Shown here: positions 7,731 to 17,168 of the stretch, one piece after another
How positions within the stretch are numbered: the stretch's first letter is position 1
How the letters are laid out: every line of letters begins with the position of its first letter
From: Anabaena subtropica FACHB-260
GTDB taxonomy: Bacteria > Cyanobacteriota > Cyanobacteriia > Cyanobacteriales > Nostocaceae
Direction: 5' to 3'
Length of the DNA stretch: 32,451 bases
NCBI RefSeq assembly: GCF_014697105.1
Contig: NZ_JACJRF010000054.1
Coordinates: 1-32,451 of the forward strand
Translations under genes and position numbers: made by a program
The notes under the pieces: generated by a model
The model's database searches: none
What the model saw: the letters and a program-made list of their open reading frames with translations, nothing else
What the model was told of the DNA's origin: nothing

Positions 7731-8390
7731 TTAAGGTGATGTGGTGGGTGTCGGCGATGTGGTGGGTGTCGGTGATGTGGTGGGTGTTGGCGATGTGGTG
7801 GGTGTCGGTGATGTGGTGGGTGTTGGTGATGTTGTCGGTGTCGGCGATGTTGTCGGTGTTGGCGATGTTGTCGGTGTTGGTGATGTTGTCGGTGTTGGTG
7901 ATGTTGTCGGCTTGCTGATAGCTTTCTTTGCTTCTTCGTTTAGCTTCTGACGGAGTGCTAAATTAGCAATTCCAGTTTCTTCTAGCTGATGCTTTTTCTG
8001 AAATTCTCTAATAGCTGCTTCAGTTTTGGAGTCGTAAAATTGATCACGGGGCAAAGGCGGATTTGGCTTCAATACTACATTTAAGTTTGCTTGTAATATT
8101 TGAATAATGTTAGCAGCGAAATCTTGGGTCTTTGGTCCTGCGATCCCATCAACTGGAGTAATTTTGTAACCCTTTTGAAATTCACTTATGGCTTGTTTCG
8201 TTTCCGCATCAGTGAGAGGTTCGTTAGTTACCTTTACGTTATAGCCTAAACCACGTAACACAGAACGGAATTCCTGTGGCGTATAATTACGTTGACGAGC
8301 TGCAAAAGTTGTATTTGAAATTACTAAACTAGCACTAATTAAGCAGGTCGTAGCAATGATCACACTCGATGTTCTCAATCCACACCACAT
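7731..8390 (-). CDS. Exported peptidoglycan-binding protein with PTTSPT repeat tail
   Basis: A 219-residue protein. Residues 1-31 form a signal peptide (positive start, hydrophobic SSVIIATTCLISASLVIS, cleavage likely after TTFA). Two peptidoglycan-binding-like (PG_binding_1) units follow, about residues 35-95 (AISEFQKGYKITPVDGIAG) and 98-150 (AAIREFQKKHQLEETGIAN). The last 60 residues are a Thr/Pro/Ser tail of PTTSPT hexapeptides encoded by ten 18-bp repeats that run up to the stop codon. The start is well supported by AAGGGAG eight bases upstream of the ATG. It is likely periplasmic and wall-bound, with the tail acting as an extended linker; there is no catalytic domain. Confidence 0.8.
   Translation of the reverse strand: MWCGLRTSSVIIATTCLISASLVISNTTFAARQRNYTPQEFRSVLRGLGYNVKVTNEPLTDAETKQAISEFQKGYKITPVDGIAGPKTQDFAANIIQILQANLNVVLKPNPPLPRDQFYDSKTEAAIREFQKKHQLEETGIANLALRQKLNEEAKKAISKPTTSPTPTTSPTPTTSPTPTTSPTPTTSPTPTTSPTPTTSPTPTTSPTPTTSPTPTTSP
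7735..7914. repeat. 18-bp tandem repeat, ten units, coding for PTTSPT
   Basis: Ten 18-bp units begin at 7735, 7753, 7771 and so on to 7897; the last diverges. They differ only at a few synonymous positions. Two subtypes occupy separate blocks (GTGGTGGGTGT in units 1-5, GTTGTCGGTGT in units 6-9), which suggests separate rounds of expansion. Length variation between strains would keep the frame. Confidence 0.95.
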
Positions 8391-8634
8391 AAGTAAAACT
8401 CCCTTAATTAAAACAGCAAAATGATAAAGGTGAACAAGTGCAACATTCTACGTTACTTTGCAGTTTTTGACTTAATTTTTCATAATTTTTGATGAATGGT
8501 AGTACTTTTTTAGTTAAATATAACTAACATATAAAAAAATATTTTTGTCCTCTGTCTCCAGAAATAATTTGTCTAAATTATAATTTAGACGTGTAAAAAT
8601 CAGTATTGAAAATTCGTATAGTTTAAAACTAAAA
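8391..8634. other. AT-rich divergent intergenic region
   Basis: This 244-bp stretch separates the peptidoglycan-binding gene (minus) from the membrane-protein gene (plus) and must hold both promoters. It is very AT-rich. I see an AAGGGAG ribosome site for the leftward gene, but no clear -35/-10 pair, operator or RNA gene that I would defend. Confidence 0.5.
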
Positions 8635-10080
8635 ATGGCTAAACCACAATCTATAAAAAAGCAGAATTTATACTTTGAAAGATTGATGGCAACTATTGCC
8701 ACACTCAACCTCTGCTTAGTTTTATTTGACTTGAGTTACTTGCCGTGGCGAAATTTTTACTTACTGAGACTACCACAAATTACTCAGACTTATGACCCTA
8801 TTAAAGGTATTGAACCGCACAGAGAAACACAAAACTATTTAAATCAAGTCAAAAAGTTAGAAGAACAAATCAGTCAGACTGGTTTATTGTCACCAGAAGT
8901 GAAAACTCAACTGGAAGAGCTTAGTCGTCTTAGCAGCGAGATGATTGAAGGGAATCCATTTGCAGCCGTTGGTAAAAGTGGGACGTTAGAAAGAATCAAA
9001 AATCGAATGCGCGATCGCACCAGTAATGACTCAGCCAAACATTCCTTTACAACCTTTTGGAGTCAGCCTTACTTATCTCAAAGAGGCTGGCTCCAAGAAA
9101 TTAATTTTTTTAACCGGAGCATCGCCCCTTTAATTGCTACGAATTATTACCGTCAAATCGGTGAAAATGGTGAATTTATCGATAATTTCTGGTGGATAGA
9201 TTTACCATTTGTCCTCTTATTTGGCATAGAATTACTAGCTCGTGTTATTTACATCAAAAGCCGCCATTCGGGGTTCAATTGGTTAAATGCCATTTTGTGG
9301 CGCTGGTATGATTTATTCCTGTTAATTCCCTTCTGGCGATGGTTGCGGATAATACCTGTAACGATCCGGTTAGACCAAGCCCATATCTTGAATTTACAAC
9401 CAATTAATAAACAAATCCATCAACTAGTTTTAGCCGATTTTGCCGAAGAACTGACAGAAATTGTTGTCATCCGAGTAATTAACCAAATGCAGGGATCAAT
9501 TAAAAGAGGCGAAATTACAAGTTGGCTACTACAAAATGATAAATTGCGTCCCTACATAGATATTAATAATATTAATGAAATAGAAGCGATCGCAGGTCTT
9601 CTAGTCCAGACTGTTGTTTATCAAGTACTGCCGAAAATCCAACCAGAACTCATTGCCTTGTTGCGGCATAATATCGACAGCGCCTTCCAACAAGTCCCCA
9701 TCTACAAAAATCTACAAGCCTTACCCGGAATTGGACAAGTCCAAACCCAAATCAGCGAACAACTAGCAAGCCAAATCACCACAAATCTCTACAATGTCTT
9801 AGTCAGCGCCATTAAAGATCCCGTCGGAGCGCAACTCTCCAGCCAACTCGCTCAAAGCTTCAGCCAAGCCTTAGGCACCGAAATACAACAAAAGCACGTA
9901 CTTTCCGAAATCCAGAGCTTACTGGTTGATTTCCTAGAAGAAGTCAAACTCAACTATGTCCAACGCTTATCCCAAGAAGACATCGACCAAATTCTTGAGC
10001 AAACTAGACAAATTAAAACACAAACATCCATCCAGCCATTGGTAGAAAAACTTTCCCCCCTTGTAAAAGTCAAGGAATAG
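8635..10080 (+). CDS. Conserved cyanobacterial membrane protein of unknown function
   Basis: A 481-residue protein I do not recognise by name. One hydrophobic segment is near the N-terminus (about 18-37). A soluble, partly coiled-coil stretch follows (QVKKLEEQISQTGLLSPEVK). A membrane block at about 187-250 has WWIDLPFVLLFGIELLARVI, then LWRWYDLFLLIPFWRWLRII with regularly spaced arginines. The long C-terminal part (250-481) is helical, Gln-rich and amphipathic, with segments such as QISEQLASQITTNLYNVL. The arginine-bearing helix after an acidic helix faintly recalls a voltage-sensor pair, but that is only a suggestion. It is not clearly in an operon; rimP begins 172 bp downstream after two hairpins. 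Confidence 0.75.
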   Translation: MAKPQSIKKQNLYFERLMATIATLNLCLVLFDLSYLPWRNFYLLRLPQITQTYDPIKGIEPHRETQNYLNQVKKLEEQISQTGLLSPEVKTQLEELSRLSSEMIEGNPFAAVGKSGTLERIKNRMRDRTSNDSAKHSFTTFWSQPYLSQRGWLQEINFFNRSIAPLIATNYYRQIGENGEFIDNFWWIDLPFVLLFGIELLARVIYIKSRHSGFNWLNAILWRWYDLFLLIPFWRWLRIIPVTIRLDQAHILNLQPINKQIHQLVLADFAEELTEIVVIRVINQMQGSIKRGEITSWLLQNDKLRPYIDINNINEIEAIAGLLVQTVVYQVLPKIQPELIALLRHNIDSAFQQVPIYKNLQALPGIGQVQTQISEQLASQITTNLYNVLVSAIKDPVGAQLSSQLAQSFSQALGTEIQQKHVLSEIQSLLVDFLEEVKLNYVQRLSQEDIDQILEQTRQIKTQTSIQPLVEKLSPLVKVKE

Positions 10081-10161
10081 ATAGAGACGAGGGGAAGCAG
10101 ATGGAGACCAATAACCAATGACTATTGACTAGTAAAGAAATGCGCTACACTCAAAAGAGGG

Positions 10162-10179
10162 CGAACCATCATCGGTTCG
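10162..10179 (+). other. Small stem-loop in the rimP leader
   Basis: Perfect 6-bp arms CGAACC (10162-10167) and GGTTCG (10174-10179) enclose a 6-nt loop. It lies 35 bases upstream of the terminator-like hairpin before rimP, and may form part of the same leader structure. Confidence 0.4.
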
Positions 10180-10214
10180 TCACAAAACTTCTTGGAAGAT
10201 ATACCTATCGCAGG

Positions 10215-10239
10215 AAGTGGGTTGTTGCCCACTTTTTTT
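10215..10239 (+). terminator. Terminator-like hairpin just upstream of rimP (possible attenuator)
   Basis: Arms AAGTGGG (10215-10221) and CCCACTT (10228-10234) around a 6-nt loop run directly into a seven-T tract (10233-10239), the form of an intrinsic terminator. It ends only 13 bases before the rimP start codon. It could end transcription arriving from the 481-residue gene, or act as an attenuator in the rimP-nusA leader, where feedback by NusA is plausible. The structure is seen; the regulatory role is inferred. Confidence 0.65.
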
Positions 10240-10252
10240 ATTGTATTTGCAC

Positions 10253-10714
10253 ATGACTCATCCTCTAGTCCCACCAATTACAGATTTGGCAATACCAGTG
10301 GCAGAACAACTGGGATTGGAAGTCGTTGACATTGTTTTTCACACCAACCAACGACCACCAGTACTGCGGGTAGATATCCGCAATCCTCAACAGGATACTG
10401 GTCTAGACGATTGCGAGCGCATGAGCCGTGCTTTAGAAGCTGCTTTAGATGCAACGGAAATTATTCCAGATGCCTATGTCTTGGAAGTTTCAAGTCCTGG
10501 TATTTCGCGGCAACTGGTGACTGACAGGGAATTTACTTCTTTTAAAGGGTTTCCTGTAATTGTTTCCACTTCCCCACCCCACGAAGGACAACAAGAGTGG
10601 ATTGGTCAGTTGATTCGCCGGGATGAGACAAAAATTTACATAAATCAAAAAGGTCGCGTCATTGAAATTCCTCGCTCCCAAATTACTAAAGTGCAGCTAA
10701 ATGAGTGCCGATAA
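10253..10714 (+). CDS. rimP: Ribosome maturation factor RimP
   Basis: A 153-residue RimP (YhbC family), a 30S subunit maturation factor. The N-terminal alpha/beta domain has [29 protein letters not shown] and the family signature [14 protein letters not shown]. The C-terminal Sm-like domain ends [13 protein letters not shown]. The start at 10253 (MTHPLVPPI) is preferred over the upstream in-frame ATG at 10217, because that one lies inside the terminator-like hairpin. It is the first gene of rimP-nusA-ylxR-infB, the usual bacterial order. Confidence 0.95.
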   Translation: MTHPLVPPITDLAIPVAEQLGLEVVDIVFHTNQRPPVLRVDIRNPQQDTGLDDCERMSRALEAALDATEIIPDAYVLEVSSPGISRQLVTDREFTSFKGFPVIVSTSPPHEGQQEWIGQLIRRDETKIYINQKGRVIEIPRSQITKVQLNECR

Positions 10715-10725
10715 AAGAGGAGTGA

Positions 10726-10753
10726 GGGACTAGGGACTAGGGACTAGGGATTA
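10726..10753. repeat. Heptanucleotide short tandem repeat (STRR)
   Basis: Four 7-bp units: GGGACTA three times and then GGGATTA, followed by degenerate GGGG/GAGGCA-type sequence. Such STRRs are common between genes of heterocystous cyanobacteria. It lies in the rimP-nusA spacer. Confidence 0.85.
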
Positions 10754-10899
10754 GAAGCTAAAGGCTAGGGGCAAGAGGCAGAGACAGGGGCAAAGGGACA
10801 AAGGAAAAACATTCCTAATTCTCAGTCCCTCATGCCCCATATCTATTGTTCTATACCAATTTCCAGTTCCTAGTACCCCATTTATAAAGGAGATTGCTT

Positions 10900-12177
10900 A
10901 TGTCAATGGTTAGTTTACCAGGATTAAAAGATTTAATAGAAAGTATTAGTCGTGAGCGCAATTTGCCCCGATTAGCCGTTCAAGCAGCTATTAGAGAAGC
11001 ACTACTTAAAGGTTATGAACGTTATCGTCGCGCTCAAAATATAGAGCGCAAGCAGTTTGATGAAGATTATTTTGATAATTTTGAAGTCGAACTAGATATT
11101 GATGAAGAAGGATTTCGCGTTCTTTCCACAAAATCTATTGTCGAAGAAGTTAATAATTCTGACCATCAAATCTCCTTAGATGAAGTACAACAAGTAGCGC
11201 CAGAAGCCCAATTGGGGGACTCAGTAGTACTAGATGTCACCCCAGACCAAGGAGAATTTGGGCGCATGGCTGCCATGCAAACCAAACAAGTACTAGCTCA
11301 AAAACTGCGGGATCAACAGCGCCAGATGGTGCAAGAAGAGTTCCAAGATTTAGAAGGAACAGTTTTGCAAGCCAGAGTGTTACGGTTTGAGCGCCAATCA
11401 GTAATTTTGGCAGTTAGCAGCACCTTTGGACAACCAGAAGTAGAAGCCGAATTACCCAAGCGGGAACAATTGCCCAACGATAATTACAGGGCAAATGCCA
11501 CATTTAAAGTTTATCTAAAAAAAGTTTCCCAAGGTCAGCAACGAGGGCCACAGTTATTAGTGTCACGTGCTGATGCAGGTTTAGTAGTCTATCTATTTGC
11601 CAACGAAGTACCAGAAATTGAAGATGAAGTAGTGCGGATTGTCGCCGTAGCGAGGGAGGCTAACCCCCCTTCCCGTTATGTCGGGCCGAGGACTAAAATA
11701 GCAGTAGACACCCTTGATCGTGATGTAGACCCTGTAGGCGCTTGTATTGGTGCTAGAGGCTCACGGATTCAAGTAGTAGTCAACGAATTACGTGGCGAAA
11801 AAATTGACGTGATTCGTTGGTCTCCAGACCCAGCAACATACATAGCTAATGCCCTAAGTCCGGCGCGAGTAGATGAAGTGCGGCTCATGGATCCGGAAAC
11901 TCGACAAACTCATGTGTTAGTAGCGGAAGATCAGCTGAGTTTGGCTATCGGTAAAGAAGGACAAAATGTGCGCTTGGCAGCCCGGTTGACTGGTTGGAAA
12001 ATAGATATTAAAGACAAAGCCAAGTATGACCAAGCCGCCGAAGATGCCAAATTTGTAGCGGCTCGGGCAAAATATCAACTAGAGGAAGATGACATCGACT
12101 CAGAGGAGCTAGACTATGAAGAAAATCAAGAGGAGGAATTAGAAGACGAATCTTTTGACACCAGCGATGAAGAGTAA
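10900..12177 (+). CDS. nusA: Transcription termination/antitermination factor NusA
   Basis: A 425-residue NusA, which binds RNA polymerase and affects pausing, termination and antitermination. It has the N-terminal polymerase-binding domain (LPRLAVQAAIREALLKGYER), an S1 domain at about 130-200, and two KH domains with VGPRTKIAV, DPVGACIGARGSRIQ and EDQLSLAIGKEGQNVRLAARL. It ends in a strongly acidic tail rather than the repeat domains of E. coli NusA, as is normal for cyanobacteria. The ATG at 10900 has an AAGGAGA site at 10888; an alternative ATG two codons later (10906) cannot be excluded. Confidence 0.97.
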   Translation: MSMVSLPGLKDLIESISRERNLPRLAVQAAIREALLKGYERYRRAQNIERKQFDEDYFDNFEVELDIDEEGFRVLSTKSIVEEVNNSDHQISLDEVQQVAPEAQLGDSVVLDVTPDQGEFGRMAAMQTKQVLAQKLRDQQRQMVQEEFQDLEGTVLQARVLRFERQSVILAVSSTFGQPEVEAELPKREQLPNDNYRANATFKVYLKKVSQGQQRGPQLLVSRADAGLVVYLFANEVPEIEDEVVRIVAVAREANPPSRYVGPRTKIAVDTLDRDVDPVGACIGARGSRIQVVVNELRGEKIDVIRWSPDPATYIANALSPARVDEVRLMDPETRQTHVLVAEDQLSLAIGKEGQNVRLAARLTGWKIDIKDKAKYDQAAEDAKFVAARAKYQLEEDDIDSEELDYEENQEEELEDESFDTSDEE

Positions 12178-12325
12178 TTTAGTAGCCTTAAGAATTTCTG
12201 GTAAGATAGACTTCAGTATTAGTCTTAATTATTACTAAAAATCAGGCAACTTAACGATGAATCTGAGTTGGTAAGTCCAACTTGATTATTACCATCAAGA
12301 GTTCTGTTAAAGTTACAGAAGACCG

Positions 12326-12595
12326 ATGCAACCTAATTATCGACGTTGTATTAGTTGCCGCAAAGTAGGACTAAAACCAGACTTTTGGCGGATTGTCCGT
12401 GTCTTTCCTTCGGGGAAGGTACAATTAAATGAGGGCATGGGGCGTTCAGCCTATATTTGTCCACAGATGAGTTGCCTACAAGCGGCTCAGAAAAAAAATC
12501 GACTAGGGCGATCGCTACAAGCATCGGTGCCAGACACACTGTACCAAACATTGTGGCAAAATCTAGCCCAAAACGATCCCCAAAATCCAAAATAG
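12326..12595 (+). CDS. ylxR: YlxR/RnpM family RNA-binding protein (DUF448)
   Basis: An 89-residue YlxR protein. The family motifs are present: YRRCISCRKVG at the N-terminus, GRSAYICPQMSCL in the middle and KKNRLGRSL after it. The YlxR homologue in Firmicutes (RnpM) has been reported to bind RNase P RNA. It lies between nusA and infB as in most bacteria, 148 bp after nusA. The short C-terminus carries no further domain. Confidence 0.93.
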   Translation: MQPNYRRCISCRKVGLKPDFWRIVRVFPSGKVQLNEGMGRSAYICPQMSCLQAAQKKNRLGRSLQASVPDTLYQTLWQNLAQNDPQNPK

Positions 12596-13086
12596 GCTAA
12601 AAACATTCATGGTGGTAATCCCTAGAGGAATAGTGGTAACAGCGAAAATATTTGAGCTATAGCCATACCCTCTACAATTATTGGGGTTAGTGTCAAAATA
12701 GAAAATGGGTGTAGTTAGCAAGCGGCTCTGCCAAAATCAAGAGGAGCGAAGAATTACTCCCAAAAAATTTCACTCAATTGTGTTGTGGAAGGCGCAGAAA
12801 CAGCAAAACAAAAACCGACAAAATGGCAACCTGGTAGCGCTCAGGCGCAGTTCGGCATCAACGGACATCATGAAAATGTTTTATTTAATTAAGAAATTTT
12901 TATGGGCGTTCGCTAACCATCGATATTTGGTGGAAATGCCAACATTAAACCGAAACATCTCTCTTTCCTGATTGGAGGCACCGGCAAAATCACCAAGGGC
13001 AACCTAAAACAGTAATCAAAGGATGGAGATGTCGCACTCCCAGGCAACCATCCGCAAAAAAACTGTAAATTAAAGGGGAAGAGTGG
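12596..13086 (+). other. Long infB leader/spacer without a supported gene
   Basis: This 491-bp region separates ylxR from infB. An 88-codon open frame at 12705-12971 is present, but its composition (Lys/Gln/Asn-rich, no motif, poor ribosome site) does not look like a conserved protein. The end of the region contains GGCACCGGC- and GGATGG...CCATCC-like pairings and an AGGGGAAGAG ribosome site for infB. It could be a structured 5' leader; I cannot assign a known RNA family. Confidence 0.45.
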
Positions 13087-16000
13087 ATGAACAACGGCAA
13101 AGTTAGAATCTATGAATTATCAAAGGAATTGAATTTGGATAATAAAGAGCTATTAGCAATTTGCGACCAGCTCAACATTGCGGTCAAAAGCCATAGCAGT
13201 ACAATTTCAGAATCTGAGGCAGAAAGTATCCGGGCAGCTGCGGAAAAACTTGCAGCTACAAATGGAACATCTAAAAAAGAATTAAACACAACCAGTCATA
13301 GACCAAATTCAGCACCAGCTGGCTCGCGCAACCGACCTGCGCCACCTCAAAAACAACAACAAATTTTGGAAATTCGTAAACCCAAAATATTGAGAAACAA
13401 TACCTCCAACGCTCCAGAAGCGTCAATTGCTAATAACCAGATTGCTTCTTCTGAAGCTAATTCTGCTGCACCTCCACGGCCTTTCGCTACACCAGTCTCG
13501 CCCATGAAGCCGACGGCACCATCTCGACCTGTACCACGGAATCTATCTGAGACCCAGCAAAAACCTGCTGCACCAGAAACAGAGCCAGAAGCTCAATCAG
13601 AAGCTCCAGAGAGAATCGCGGCAGAGAAGCCAGAAAAAACTGCTCAACCCAGACCCGGCAAGCCGGAGAGACAACCAAAACCCCAATTGGTAGCACCTCC
13701 CAGCAGACCTTTGTCAGAAAAGCCCGATCTAGCTGAAGTAGCAACAGGTGGGACATCAGAAAGACCAATTCTCAAACGCGATCGCCCACGGCAAGAAGAA
13801 GAACGCGACCAGGCTAAACCAAGAGTCGCCAGAGTTTCACAGGGAGAAACATCACAAGCTCCTGTACAAAAACAGGCACGTCCTGCTCAAGGGCCCGTCA
13901 AACCAGAGCAACGGGTCAATAGACCAGGCGCACCATCAGGTGACGGCATCCGTCCCCAAAGACCAGTCCGCCCGTCAGCAGATGTTGCAACACCTGTAGC
14001 TACCCCACCAAGAGGAGTTCCAGGTGGTGGTAGAGGAGAGGCAGGAGATACGGCAGCGATCGCACCAGACCTCCTCGATTTGAAACGCCCCACACCACCT
14101 CGATTAGCCAAAGGTGGTAAAAAGTGGCAGGAAGAAGAAATCATTGATGAAATCAAAGAAAAGGCTGGCAAAGCAGGCGTTAAAGGCAAGCGCGTCAAGC
14201 CATTGGTGGACGATGATTTTGAAGATGAAGATTTACTAGATGAAGAGGGGTTAGAAATACCCGCAACCGTCCAAGTCAGTCTTTCCATCGCCCGTCCTCC
14301 CAAGCCCAAAGCAGCTCGATCTGCTCAGACAGCAACCGCAGCTCCAATTAGTGGACCAACTACCCGTGGTAAGAGGTCGTCTAATAGCCACAACCGTGAC
14401 CAGAACCGCCGCCAAGAAACAGAAGTCAAACGCGATCGCCCGGAAAAAGTTGTCATAACTGGCCCCATGACAGTGCAAGAGTTAGCTGAAGCTTTGGTTG
14501 TTGCCGATACAGAGATTGTGAAAATCCTGTTCATGAAAGGCATGGCGGTGAGTATTACCCAAAATCTGGATATTCCGACAATCACTTTGGTAGGCAAAGA
14601 GCTAGAAGTAGAAGTCGAAACCGCCGAACCAGAAGCTGAAGCCCGTAAAGTTACTGAAATGATTGAAATCGGCGACTTGGAGCATCTCCTGCGTCGTCCG
14701 CCAGTAGTGACAATTATGGGTCACGTAGACCACGGTAAAACCACCCTCCTCGACTCGATTCGCAAAACCAAAGTCGCAGCAGGTGAAGCTGGTGGTATTA
14801 CCCAACACATCGGTGCTTACCACGTCGATATCGAGCATGAGGGTAAACCACAGCAAATCGTCTTCTTGGATACTCCTGGTCACGAAGCCTTTACAGCAAT
14901 GCGGGCAAGAGGCGCAAGGGTGACAGATATAGCTGTCTTAGTCGTAGCTGCCGATGACGGTGTTCGTCCCCAGACAGTGGAAGCAATTAGCCACGCTCAA
15001 GCCGCCGGAGTGCCAATTGTTGTTGCCATCAACAAGATTGATAAAGAAGGCGCACAACCAGACAGAGTGAAACAAGAACTCACTCAGTATGGCTTGACCC
15101 CAGAAGAATGGGGTGGTGAAACAATCATGGTTCCCGTGAGTGCCATTAAGGGTGAAAACCTGGATACTCTCCTAGAGATGATTCTCTTGGTCGCAGAAGT
15201 AGGCGAACTTTCTGCCAACCCAGACCGGAGTGCCAGAGGAACTGTCATTGAAGCCCACCTGGATAAAGCCAAGGGCGCAGTTGCTACCTTGCTGATTCAA
15301 AACGGTACACTCCACGTAGGAGATATGCTAGTTGCTGGTTCAGCATTTGGTAAAGTCCGGGCAATGGTTGACGATCGCGGCAAACGAGTTGATATAGCCG
15401 GTCCTTCATTTGCCGTTGAGGTACTGGGTTTAAGTGATGTACCCGCAGCAGGTGATGAATTCGAGGTCTTTAATAACGAAAAAGAAGCCAGAGCGCTGGC
15501 CTCAGACCGCGCCGACAAGCAACGTCTATCTCGTCTACTACAAGGACGCGTCACCCTGACAACCTTATCTGCTCAAGCTCAAGAAGGGGAGTTGAAAGAA
15601 CTCAACTTAATCTTGAAAGGCGATGTACAAGGTTCTGTAGAAGCCATTGTGGGATCACTCAAACAAATCCCGCAAAACGAAGTTCAGATTCGGATGTTGT
15701 TAGCTACGGCTGGCGAAATCACCCAAACAGATATTGACCTAGCCGCAGCCAGTGGAGCTGTAATTATCGGCTTCAGCACAACCTACGCCAGTGGAGCCAG
15801 ACAAGCTGCTGATGAAGCAGGTGTAGATGTGCGGGAATACAACATCATCTACAAATTGATCGAAGATATCCAAGGCGCTTTGGAAGGTCTGTTAGAACCA
15901 GAGTTGGTAGAAGAACCCCTGGGTCAAACCGAAGTCCGCGCTGTCTTCCCAGTTGGTCGTGGTGCTGTTGCTGGTTGTTACGTCCAATCTGGCAAACTAG

Positions 16001-16215
16001 TCCGCAACTGCAAAGTGCGGGTACGTCGTGGCGGTAAAGTGATCTACGAAGGCGTGCTTGACTCCCTCAAACGGATGAAAGACGACGCGCGTGAGGTCAA
16101 CGCCGGTTATGAATGTGGTATTGGTGTAGATAAGTTCCATGATTGGGTTGAAGGTGACATCATCGAATCCTATCAAATGGTGACAAAACGCCGTACCCTG
16201 GCATTAACAAGATAG
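13087..16215 (+). CDS. infB: Translation initiation factor IF-2
   Basis: A 1042-residue IF-2, the GTPase that brings initiator tRNA to the ribosome. An IF2-N domain is at residues 4-54 ([20 protein letters not shown]), then a long Pro/Ala/Arg-rich linker (about 60-440), a second IF2-N domain (about 458-510, [20 protein letters not shown]) and the GTPase core with G1 GHVDHGKT at 545-552, DTPGH at 595-599 and NKID at 649-652. Domains II, III and the C-terminal tRNA-binding domain follow. The long linker is usual in cyanobacteria. The start has an AGGGGAAGAG site. The long linker produces many spurious frames on the opposite strand. Confidence 0.98.
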   Translation: MNNGKVRIYELSKELNLDNKELLAICDQLNIAVKSHSSTISESEAESIRAAAEKLAATNGTSKKELNTTSHRPNSAPAGSRNRPAPPQKQQQILEIRKPKILRNNTSNAPEASIANNQIASSEANSAAPPRPFATPVSPMKPTAPSRPVPRNLSETQQKPAAPETEPEAQSEAPERIAAEKPEKTAQPRPGKPERQPKPQLVAPPSRPLSEKPDLAEVATGGTSERPILKRDRPRQEEERDQAKPRVARVSQGETSQAPVQKQARPAQGPVKPEQRVNRPGAPSGDGIRPQRPVRPSADVATPVATPPRGVPGGGRGEAGDTAAIAPDLLDLKRPTPPRLAKGGKKWQEEEIIDEIKEKAGKAGVKGKRVKPLVDDDFEDEDLLDEEGLEIPATVQVSLSIARPPKPKAARSAQTATAAPISGPTTRGKRSSNSHNRDQNRRQETEVKRDRPEKVVITGPMTVQELAEALVVADTEIVKILFMKGMAVSITQNLDIPTITLVGKELEVEVETAEPEAEARKVTEMIEIGDLEHLLRRPPVVTIMGHVDHGKTTLLDSIRKTKVAAGEAGGITQHIGAYHVDIEHEGKPQQIVFLDTPGHEAFTAMRARGARVTDIAVLVVAADDGVRPQTVEAISHAQAAGVPIVVAINKIDKEGAQPDRVKQELTQYGLTPEEWGGETIMVPVSAIKGENLDTLLEMILLVAEVGELSANPDRSARGTVIEAHLDKAKGAVATLLIQNGTLHVGDMLVAGSAFGKVRAMVDDRGKRVDIAGPSFAVEVLGLSDVPAAGDEFEVFNNEKEARALASDRADKQRLSRLLQGRVTLTTLSAQAQEGELKELNLILKGDVQGSVEAIVGSLKQIPQNEVQIRMLLATAGEITQTDIDLAAASGAVIIGFSTTYASGARQAADEAGVDVREYNIIYKLIEDIQGALEGLLEPELVEEPLGQTEVRAVFPVGRGAVAGCYVQSGKLVRNCKVRVRRGGKVIYEGVLDSLKRMKDDAREVNAGYECGIGVDKFHDWVEGDIIESYQMVTKRRTLALTR

Positions 16216-16352
16216 TGCTGAGTCACGAGTGCTGAGTCGTGAGTAAAGTTACGAGTAGAGAGTTGAACACAGTTCTTATACTGTGACAACTCACAACTCA
16301 CAACTTGATAATCAACACTCAGCACTCAAAACTCAAAACGCAGGACTCTGAT

Positions 16353-16964
16353 ATGCGCTCATTTCGCTCTGAACCGATATTGTGGATTCACATTGCTGGA
16401 TTGGCAACACTACCAATTTTCTTGCTACTGTGTTTGTTGTTCCTTTCTGTGGGTGAGCCACTTTTGCCAGTCTGGATAGAACTTTTGTTAGTCGCAGCAG
16501 CTGGTTTAATACCGCTTCTGTGGATGCAGTTACGCCGCCCTTTTTATATATTTGCTATTTTGGGAATTGCACTCAAGCCGGAAAATCTGACTGAGCAGCA
16601 AAGAAAAATCCTCTGTTTAATTAATACTAAGTTAAATCGTGTACTGGCACTGTTGTCAGCAATCCTATCTATATTCGTATTGTGGCAGCTATATCAAGCT
16701 GCTCCTTTAGTTGTCAATATCACAAGTCATTTGCCCCAATGGCGCATCCTGGGGTTAATACTGGCAGCTTTAACCTTTTTGGCAAGTAATTTGTTTCTGC
16801 AAATTCCCGTGAGTGTAGCGCGAGTTTTAGTGACAAATGACACAGAATTTGCAGCGATAGAACCATTACCTTTAGAGAAGATTAACCAGGATTTCACAAT
16901 TTTAGGGGTGCGGGTGAATAAAATCTTGCCCCAGTTGCCTGTTGACGTTAAAACTGAGGAATAA
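16353..16964 (+). CDS. Low-complexity tail membrane protein (cyanobacterial, infB-linked)
   Basis: A 203-residue membrane protein of a cyanobacterial family that I recall as usually following infB. About four hydrophobic helices are seen: two at about 10-35 and 38-60, one near 100-120 (VLALLSAILSIFVLWQL) and one near 128-152 (RILGLILAALTFLASNLFL). The start at 16353 (MRSFRSEPILWIH) is chosen because the in-frame ATG at 16305 lies in repeat-like spacer sequence. Function unknown. It is probably cotranscribed with the small gene starting six bases after its stop. Confidence 0.78.
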   Translation: MRSFRSEPILWIHIAGLATLPIFLLLCLLFLSVGEPLLPVWIELLLVAAAGLIPLLWMQLRRPFYIFAILGIALKPENLTEQQRKILCLINTKLNRVLALLSAILSIFVLWQLYQAAPLVVNITSHLPQWRILGLILAALTFLASNLFLQIPVSVARVLVTNDTEFAAIEPLPLEKINQDFTILGVRVNKILPQLPVDVKTEE

Positions 16965-16970
16965 GGAACT

Positions 16971-17168
16971 ATGGCTAAGATTCCAGCTACCAGTAATTAT
17001 CAATTTTCTCGTGATCCTGATATTTGGAGCAATCTCCAATATGCGATCGCTGCTAGTTCTGGTTTCCAGCGTTGGCAACTAGAAAGTAATATACACCTTA
17101 AAGAACTACGTTTAGAACAGCAAGTACAGCGTTATTTGCGGGAAACTTTAGAAACCTTGGCTTATTAA
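16971..17168 (+). CDS. Small conserved cyanobacterial protein
   Basis: A 65-residue protein beginning MAKIPATSNYQFSRDPDIWS and ending LRETLETLAY. It has no membrane helix and is helical and charged in its second half. I do not recognise a named family, but composition and placement (start six bases after the preceding stop, with AAGGAA upstream) support a real gene. Its stop overlaps the convergent DUF1400 gene by 4 bp. Confidence 0.65.
   Translation: MAKIPATSNYQFSRDPDIWSNLQYAIAASSGFQRWQLESNIHLKELRLEQQVQRYLRETLETLAY

Noticed and set aside
7736-7950. Plus-strand frames opposite the PTTSPT repeats
   Set aside because: Mirror of the 18-bp repeats; the minus-strand gene has a signal peptide, domains and a good ribosome site.
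8514-8708. Minus-strand frame before the 481-residue gene
   Set aside because: AT-rich, overlaps the start of a better-supported gene, no motif.
12705-12971. 88-codon open frame between ylxR and infB
   Set aside because: Low-complexity Lys/Gln/Asn composition, no convincing ribosome site, no recognisable motif; kept only as spacer.
13487-15554. Several open frames opposite or within infB
   Set aside because: They arise from the Pro/Ala/Arg-rich linker and high codon bias of infB.
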